The notes beneath the pieces are model-generated. The model saw nothing but the letters and a program-made list of their open reading frames with translations, was not told the origin of the DNA and made no database searches. From NCBI GenBank assembly GCA_001564135.1, contig LKNH01000003.1, forward strand, positions 1-33,365: DNA of 33,365 nucleotides, given 5' to 3'. Source of the DNA: Halobacteriaceae archaeon Tc-Br11_E2g27. Its GTDB lineage: Archaea; Halobacteriota; Halobacteria; Halobacteriales; Haloarculaceae. Each line of letters starts with the position of its first letter. The first letter of the stretch is position 1. A program made the translations under genes and the position numbers. Shown here in pieces: positions 27,564-33,365 of the stretch.

Positions 27564-29060
27564 ATGAGTGGAACCTCTCGTCTCTTTCAGCGATTTCTCT
27601 CGCTGTTCGGCCCGAAGATGTTGTCGACGATAATTGCCATCGTCTCGACGCCGATTATCGTCCGTCTGCTTGGCCCCGGTGGATATGGCGATTACGCTGT
27701 CCTCCTCTCAATTTATTCGCTCTATATGATTCCAATCTCCTCTGCAATAACCGAGGGTGTACAAAAGTTCGTTGCCGAGGATGAGCGACACGATGCCTGG
27801 CTCGAACGTGTTATTCAGTTTTATTTTCTGTTGGCGCTCGTTCTTGTCCTGCTTGGAGTGACTATACTACTGATTTTTGTCGGTTTAGGGCTTGCTGAGC
27901 GGTTTTTTGATGAAGAGTTTACATTTTATTTTTACTTACTCGCTGCTTTCGTTTTTGTCGGTCAGTTCAGAGGGTTGACAATGCATACGATTCTTGGGTT
28001 CGGTCTAGAGCACATCAACGGCCCGTTAGGCGTTCTCAAGAAAGTTCTCATCACCGGCGTTGGGATATTACTTGTCCTGGCGGGATTGGACGTCACAGGA
28101 ATGGTCCTTGGGAACATCATTGCCGAACTGACGGTTGCAGTGATTGCTGGATATGTCATATTGAACCGCATTTCAGTTCGGCAGTTGTTTCAGATTCCAG
28201 ATTCGGTTCCAGTCCGTGAGTTTCTCTCGTTTAACGTCCTGAATGTTCTGCTTGTTTTGCTCGTCATGTCGTTGTTTCATATAGATATTGTGATGGTGAG
28301 AACGCTAGTGGGTGATGAGGCAACGGGCTATTACCGCGCTGCCCTCGCGCTCGCGGAGTATCTCTGGATAGTCCCTATCGTGTTACAGACGCTCTTGTTG
28401 CATTCGACAGCGAGTCTCTGGAGTGAAGGGAAAACCGACGAGATTACCGAAATTTCCGGGCGGATAACTCGGTACAACGTCCTGTTAGTACTCGTGATGG
28501 CAATCGGAATGGCCGCGCTTGCCCACAGGCTCGTCCCGCTGTATTACGGCGCTGATTTTGTGGTCGCAACAATCCCCCTACTCCTGTTACTTCCTGGCGC
28601 AATTGGCTTCGCTGTTGCCAGACCCCTACAAGCGATTTGCCAGGGTTCAGGGAACCTGCGGCCGCTCATTACTGCGGTGGCGATAGCCGCCACACTCAAT
28701 GTCGTGTTGAACGCGACACTGATACCGCTGTACGGGATGAACGGGGCAGCGGTCGCAACGAGCACCAGTTATGGCTCCATGTTTGTCCTTCTTATCTGGG
28801 CCTCATGGCGGATTGGGTACAACCCATTGTCCGATTTCAGGCCAGGTCGCGTCGCCGCAACAGCAGTAATTGCTGGAATTCCCATCTTTGTCATGGGCCA
28901 GGTGATTCCAGGAGATATCCTGTCTTTAGTCGTCGTACCAATACTTGGACTGGCTATCTTTACCGTGACCGCTGTGGTAACAGGAGCTCTTGAGAAAGAG
29001 GAATTAAACGAGTTGCTGGGTAAGTTACCAGCACCGTTCGACAAGGCTGCTGCCTTCTGA
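27564..29060 (+). CDS. polysaccharide biosynthesis / oligosaccharide flippase family protein
   Basis: 498 aa multi-TM protein, LSTIIAIVSTPIIVRLLGPGGYGDYAVLLSIYSLYMI, DIVMVRTLVGDEATGYYRAALALAEYLWIVP, NLRPLITAVAIAATLNVVLNATLIPLYGMNGAAVATSTSY. Confidence 0.92.
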   Translation: MSGTSRLFQRFLSLFGPKMLSTIIAIVSTPIIVRLLGPGGYGDYAVLLSIYSLYMIPISSAITEGVQKFVAEDERHDAWLERVIQFYFLLALVLVLLGVTILLIFVGLGLAERFFDEEFTFYFYLLAAFVFVGQFRGLTMHTILGFGLEHINGPLGVLKKVLITGVGILLVLAGLDVTGMVLGNIIAELTVAVIAGYVILNRISVRQLFQIPDSVPVREFLSFNVLNVLLVLLVMSLFHIDIVMVRTLVGDEATGYYRAALALAEYLWIVPIVLQTLLLHSTASLWSEGKTDEITEISGRITRYNVLLVLVMAIGMAALAHRLVPLYYGADFVVATIPLLLLLPGAIGFAVARPLQAICQGSGNLRPLITAVAIAATLNVVLNATLIPLYGMNGAAVATSTSYGSMFVLLIWASWRIGYNPLSDFRPGRVAATAVIAGIPIFVMGQVIPGDILSLVVVPILGLAIFTVTAVVTGALEKEELNELLGKLPAPFDKAAAF

Positions 29061-29124
29061 ACGAAATAATACAGAGTGACCCTCGATTGTTGCTTATACT
29101 GCCGAACGTAACTTCGTTAACATA

Positions 29125-29146
29125 CTCGCCACCCGAGGGTGGCGAG
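29125..29146. repeat. perfect inverted repeat / hairpin (10-bp stems, 2-nt loop)
   Basis: CTCGCCACCC GA GGGTGGCGAG, between converging ORFs. Confidence 0.85.
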
Positions 29147-29174
29147 ATTGTTTAACAGTTTACGTCCAGTAGTA

Positions 29175-29486
29175 TTACCGAGAGCCTTTACAGCCACCGC
29201 GAAGTCGGCTGCATTCAGACTGTCGGGTTTGTGTGCAAAATTCCGTATCAGCATACACTTCATCGATGACCTCATCCAGACGCTCGATATCGGGTTGCCC
29301 AAACGAATTATGGGCAAGAAAATATGGACCAAGATGGTCTTCGGCGATACGGCGACCACACAAGCCTTCTCCCTTCAAGTCAATCACAACCTCTCTAAGC
29401 TCTTTTTTCGACGGATTTTCGTCAAGTTCGATACTTTTTGTTCCGCGACTGGGGAGTTCGCTGAACAGTTTTTTTACATCAATCAT
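29175..29486 (-). CDS. hypothetical protein (103 aa)
   Basis: MIDVKKLFSELPSRGTKSIELDENPSKKELREVVIDLKGEGLCGRRIAEDHLGPYFLAHNSFG... plausible N-terminus. The last ~20 aa (Cys/Arg rich) look atypical. Confidence 0.5.
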   Translation of the reverse strand: MIDVKKLFSELPSRGTKSIELDENPSKKELREVVIDLKGEGLCGRRIAEDHLGPYFLAHNSFGQPDIERLDEVIDEVYADTEFCTQTRQSECSRLRGGCKGSR

Positions 29487-29556
29487 AGTCCAGTGATACA
29501 GCCAGTATCACAAAAATATACGGTCGAACATGTTTTGCCAATCCTCACTACTCGCC

Positions 29557-29922
29557 TTATTCCTCATTGCGGTTGACCTGGCAGTCAAAGAACCCATTTC
29601 GAAGCGATATATGCACCGATTCAAGTTCTAGTTCATAGGTACAGACATGGTGACCGGTCGTTTTAACAGCAAGTTGTTCTTTGAGGAGACCAAGTTCTGT
29701 CAATCGGTCTATTTTTCGGTACGCCGTCGACGATGGTAACTCACAACACTCGGAAAGTTCCATTGCAGATTTGGGTTCCTCACTTGTTGCCTCAAGGATT
29801 GCTCGAGCATCGCCATCATTTAACACTGCAAGGAGTTCAGGTAACTGCTCTCTTTCAGTTGTAAAAGAATCACGAGGGTGCGGAGTTCTCCGTCGGTGCT
29901 GTGGCGGGTGCATGTTACTCAT
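29557..29922 (-). CDS. winged-helix (ArsR/MarR-like) transcriptional regulator
   Basis: LLAVLNDGDARAILEATSEEPKSAMELSECCELPSSTAYRKIDRLTELGLLKE is an HTH pattern. Confidence 0.85.
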   Translation of the reverse strand: MSNMHPPQHRRRTPHPRDSFTTEREQLPELLAVLNDGDARAILEATSEEPKSAMELSECCELPSSTAYRKIDRLTELGLLKEQLAVKTTGHHVCTYELELESVHISLRNGFFDCQVNRNEE

Positions 29923-30104
29923 CAGTGTATGTCACTTCGTTGAGTGTATGTTTGCCCTACTGCGGTGTGTATTTTCATCCGAATATATTCGGGAGTTGTT
30001 GTTCCGAGTACTCGGCTCTGAAAAGACCACCGTATCGTGAGTAAAGGGCCGATATGGTGTGGACACAATGTCTATGGAACTGTTCGAAGATAATGAGTGC
30101 ACGA

Positions 30105-30449
30105 TTACATTATTTCGACAACATCGGTAAGACGGTCGTTAGTTGTCATCTCATTCAAGACATCCTCCGGGGAACAGTCAAGGGCATACTGTGGGCGGCC
30201 TTTTCCGGTGGCAGAGGTATCCGAAATATATTCTTTGAGATACGGTTTGGTCCCGAGTGAACTGAGTGCTCGCATCACCTCCCGTTCTGACAGAGTCCCA
30301 ACGGCTTCGGAATCACACGCCTCCAAGACCTCGATCGTTCGGTTTTTGAGTGAGATTGATTCGACAGGTGTCGCCCCGTCCTGTTCGGCCTTGACAAGAC
30401 CGAGCAACACGAGCTGTTCCGTGAGTGATAGTGAGTCAATATCAACCAT
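30105..30449 (-). CDS. small winged-helix-like protein
   Basis: LSLTEQLVLLGLVKAEQDGATPVESISL...LSEREVMRALSSLGTKPYLKEYISDTSATGKGRPQYALDCSPEDVLNEM resembles Orc1/Cdc6 C-terminal winged helix by eye. Confidence 0.7.
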   Translation of the reverse strand: MVDIDSLSLTEQLVLLGLVKAEQDGATPVESISLKNRTIEVLEACDSEAVGTLSEREVMRALSSLGTKPYLKEYISDTSATGKGRPQYALDCSPEDVLNEMTTNDRLTDVVEIM

Positions 30450-30504
30450 GCAAAAGTCATTGGGCTGCAGTATAATAGTAATTTGGCCGAAGAGGGAGGG
30501 ATTC

Positions 30505-31719
30505 TCACGACGTCGAAGATGCCATTGGCATTCGGAACGTCAGAATGACGACGACCGCCATAATCAGAGCCAGAACAAAATATCCTTCATCAAAATATCC
30601 GGCATCCGCGACGACACCGAAAACAACCGGCCCTGTAGCAGCGAGTGCCGCAGTCACTGTTCGAACAACACCCAAGCCTGTTCCTTTCATGTTATCGGAG
30701 AACGCTTCGGCAAGAAACGATTGAGTGATTGCACCTGTACCCAGCATGACACTAATCATGGCAGTGATTCCAACAAGAATCCAGAGTTCGTTTGTCAACG
30801 GGAGAAGAGCAAAGCCAACAACTGCAGGGAGAAGAATTGAGATGAGCGAAATACGCATACCAATCCGGTCGTAGGCTGCCCCAGCTAACGGTTTAACGAG
30901 AACTCCCACAGCAAAAAAGAAGCCGAATAAAATACCAGCAGTCGACGGTGAGAACCCCTTGACTGTTGTTAGGTATGTGGGATAAAAGGTCGTGAACGAT
31001 TGCCAAATAAACATATAGAGAAACAAAATGCCCGTCATAAATCCCATTGTCGGGTTTCGGAGTTCATAGAGGACATCACGTGCCTCCCAGAGAGATTGGA
31101 GATCAGAACTGGAATCTTCCGACGGATGCGTCGGCGAAAAAAGGAAAATAAGAATCCCTGCAAGCAAGAGACCTGGAATCACGAACCCAAGTCCAGCCTG
31201 CCAGAGAAAAGCAGCAGCAAGGACAGTGGCAACGGGAGGAAGCAGCGACTGACCGATATCCCCCATAGCCATGGTAACACCGAGGGCACTACCGAGTCGT
31301 TCAGCATAAAGTTCCGAGAGAAAGGTGATTCGCGCAATGGGATACAGTGAGTGACCTAACCCCCAGATTGCTGTTGCGACGAACAGCAAAATCGCTGATG
31401 GAGCAGTGATAACAAGCATCAACGCACCGGCAACAGTAGTGACACTGACTGCCATCAACGTCCGCTCACTATATCTATCTGCAAGCACACCGCTTGGGAG
31501 CTGTCCTATCGCAGCAAAAAACCACAGGACGGAGACGAGCAGGCCTGCGACGGAGAGACTCATCCCAAATTCGGTCTCAAAATAAGGAATAATGACGGGA
31601 TATACCATGCGTATCCCCATCAAAAGCCCCCAGCCAAGAGCAATTGCAGCGAGGGAGATTCCCTTCCCATTCCCCCAGAGACCGATGATTTCTTGTTTAA
31701 ATATTGACCAGATATTCAT
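30505..31719 (-). CDS. MFS transporter
   Basis: 404 aa multi-TM, GQLPSGVLADRYSERTLM, GTGLGVVRTVTAALAATGPVVFGVVADAG. Confidence 0.9.
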   Translation of the reverse strand: MNIWSIFKQEIIGLWGNGKGISLAAIALGWGLLMGIRMVYPVIIPYFETEFGMSLSVAGLLVSVLWFFAAIGQLPSGVLADRYSERTLMAVSVTTVAGALMLVITAPSAILLFVATAIWGLGHSLYPIARITFLSELYAERLGSALGVTMAMGDIGQSLLPPVATVLAAAFLWQAGLGFVIPGLLLAGILIFLFSPTHPSEDSSSDLQSLWEARDVLYELRNPTMGFMTGILFLYMFIWQSFTTFYPTYLTTVKGFSPSTAGILFGFFFAVGVLVKPLAGAAYDRIGMRISLISILLPAVVGFALLPLTNELWILVGITAMISVMLGTGAITQSFLAEAFSDNMKGTGLGVVRTVTAALAATGPVVFGVVADAGYFDEGYFVLALIMAVVVILTFRMPMASSTS

Positions 31720-31843
31720 TAAATAAGATACTACCTGTTCCTCGCTTTCGAAGCTATATAATTCCGGCGTGTCCTTTCGAGCAGGGCGGTTGTATCAATA
31801 ATACAAGCATAAACTATTCGTATCAACGGGGAGAAATAAACTT

Positions 31844-32197
31844 ATGCTCGATAATCTAATTGTTTTCGTCGTCAGCCTACTCATCGGAGCGTTGGGGATA
31901 CACATCGGGGCGATGGTCATTTCTGGAGTGACAAATTATACGTATGCGTTTTTCACCGCATTGATTGGAGCGCTCGTCTGGACTGTGACCGGCTTTCTGT
32001 TTGGATGGATTCCATTATTGGGTCCTGCGCTAGTCTTGCTCGCCTACCTCGCTATCGTCAAGTGGCGATATCCAGGTGGCTGGATAGATGCGGTCGGTAT
32101 TACGCTTGTTGCCTGGATATCAGTCATAGTCGTCCTGTATATCCTTGCCACCGCAGATATCACATCGTTTGATGCGACAGGCGTTCCGGGGACCTGA
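31844..32197 (+). CDS. hypothetical membrane protein (117 aa)
   Basis: Four hydrophobic segments, no opposing gene. Confidence 0.75.
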   Translation: MLDNLIVFVVSLLIGALGIHIGAMVISGVTNYTYAFFTALIGALVWTVTGFLFGWIPLLGPALVLLAYLAIVKWRYPGGWIDAVGITLVAWISVIVVLYILATADITSFDATGVPGT

Positions 32198-32458
32198 TTT
32201 TTAGAGGGTGGGTTAGATGAGAATACCGATAGTAGCAGATCACGCAAAGAGTATATTAAACCGTAGACGGTAAGGTAATCCTTCGTGCGAGTAAGCGAGT
32301 GCTGTTTTTGACAATCCGCTTCCGAAACAACGCCATAAACACACTCCAGCTATGGCAAATTATTATAACTAAGGTGATAAAACCGGCGTGGCTATATAGC
32401 CTGGTGTTTGTAGTATAGTACGAACAGAGTCTCTTCTTGATGAAGAGTGAGCAAACGT

Positions 32459-33365
32459 ATGAATCTTATACAAAAGTTCCTGACCACAATTACCCAGCGC
32501 ACTCGACTCACCATAGCAGTGCTGTTAGTGGTGACACTGTTGCTGAGCGGCGGAATTCCGATGGTCGAAGAGGATACATCGCTTGACCAATTCGAGACAG
32601 AAAGCGATGAGGTAGACAAACTTGAGTATGTGGGGGAAAATTTTGGCGTTGCTGAGGAAAACACCACGACAGCCCAGGTTGTCCTCCGTGAAGACAACGC
32701 CCTCAGCAGAGACTCGCTGATTGCATCTCTTGAGTTACAACAGGACATCCAGGCATCTGAGACCATCAACGCGACGCTGGTAGACGACCCGTTTAACGAC
32801 TTGGCGACGATTCTTGCTCAGACTGCGCTCATTGAGGAACGACAGGCGGAGCTCGATGAGCGGAGTGAGCAACTCGAAAACGAAAGCGCCGGTATCGAAG
32901 CCGATTCCGAAGCACTCGAAGCCGACAGTGCAGCGCTTGAGCAACGGCAACAAGCTATTGAAGACGACCAAGAAGAGCTAGAGCGGCTTGCAGTAGAACT
33001 CAGTGAATTACTCGATGAGGCCCGGGATGTCCAAACTGAGTATAACCGGGGAGAAATTACGGAAGCGGAACGCGACGCGGCAAGTGATGAACTCTCCACA
33101 ACAGCGGCGGAACGGCTTACCCAAGAGCAGTCTCAGGCGTTCGATGAATTGCTTGAACAAGCGCAAGCAACGCAGGCTGAGATGAGCGAGGTCGAGCGTG
33201 CATTCGAGGAAAACGACATCGACGAGGATGAGTACGAGACACAGATGGCCGAGCTCACTGACACAGTGGAGGCTGTCTATGCTGGAATTGAAGATGAGGT
33301 TCTCGCAGATTCGTTTGCGGACCTGCAAGAGCGTGGGGAAGAAATAGAAGCAGATGCACAGGAAC
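32459..33365 (+). CDS. MMPL/RND-superfamily-like transporter, N-terminal part; frame open past the window end
   Basis: Read by hand from ATG 32459 without stops: MNLIQKFLTTITQRTRLTIAVLLVVTLLLSGGIPMVEEDTSLDQFETESDEVDKLEYVGENFGVAEENTTTAQVVLREDN... then a long coiled-coil-like stretch. Missing from the ORF track because no stop lies inside the window. Confidence 0.75.
   Translation, partial: MNLIQKFLTTITQRTRLTIAVLLVVTLLLSGGIPMVEEDTSLDQFETESDEVDKLEYVGENFGVAEENTTTAQVVLREDNALSRDSLIASLELQQDIQASETINATLVDDPFNDLATILAQTALIEERQAELDERSEQLENESAGIEADSEALEADSAALEQRQQAIEDDQEELERLAVELSELLDEARDVQTEYNRGEITEAERDAASDELSTTAAERLTQEQSQAFDELLEQAQATQAEMSEVERAFEENDIDEDEYETQMAELTDTVEAVYAGIEDEVLADSFADLQERGEEIEADAQE

Noticed and set aside
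29139-29576. 145-aa plus-strand ORF
   Set aside because: Begins inside the hairpin region and is antisense to the better 29175-29486 ORF; no motif. Neither strand is certain.
30097-30840. 247-aa plus-strand ORF
   Set aside because: Antisense to the small winged-helix gene and the MFS gene, low complexity, Ser/Cys/Arg/Asn rich; a shadow ORF.
1-33365. CRISPR array, tRNA or rRNA genes
   Set aside because: No regularly spaced repeats, tRNA-like cloverleaf or rRNA sequence was recognised on a by-eye read; a dedicated tRNAscan or CRISPR search was not possible.

Overview
Window is archaeal, with haloarchaeal character: acidic proteins, haloarchaeal-type UspA, ParA, MFS and IS6-like genes, and TATA-like upstream regions. 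GC looks moderate by eye. No tRNA, rRNA or CRISPR was recognised. Left part (about 1-15.2 kb): a TRAP permease truncated by the window edge, then an acyl-CoA catabolic gene set (HAD/enoyl-CoA hydratase fusion, enoyl-CoA hydratase, acyl-CoA dehydrogenase, PaaK-like CoA ligase, AMP-dependent acyl-CoA synthetase, luciferase-like/F420-type oxidoreductase), an MFS carrier, UspA, a Rieske protein and an amidohydrolase. Centre: a decayed IS6-like element, a receiver-PAS-PAS protein, and a minus-strand operon MFS - CMD/AhpD-like - HyuA - HyuB. Right part: a ParA-like ATPase plus small acidic partner, (methyl)malonate-semialdehyde dehydrogenase, AzlC/AzlD, a polysaccharide flippase, small regulators, a third MFS and the start of an MMPL/RND-like protein running off the right edge (absent from the ORF track). 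Main non-gene observations: an 86-bp palindromic MITE-like element with a perfect 5-bp target duplication (TCCAA); a parA reading frame that appears interrupted by an in-frame TAA with coding-like sequence continuing to an ATGA junction with the next gene; AT-rich palindromes upstream of parA that partly recur on the other side of the HyuAB block; and an acyl-CoA dehydrogenase that seems, by eye, to lack Glu at both canonical catalytic positions. All family calls come from motif recognition, not database searches.
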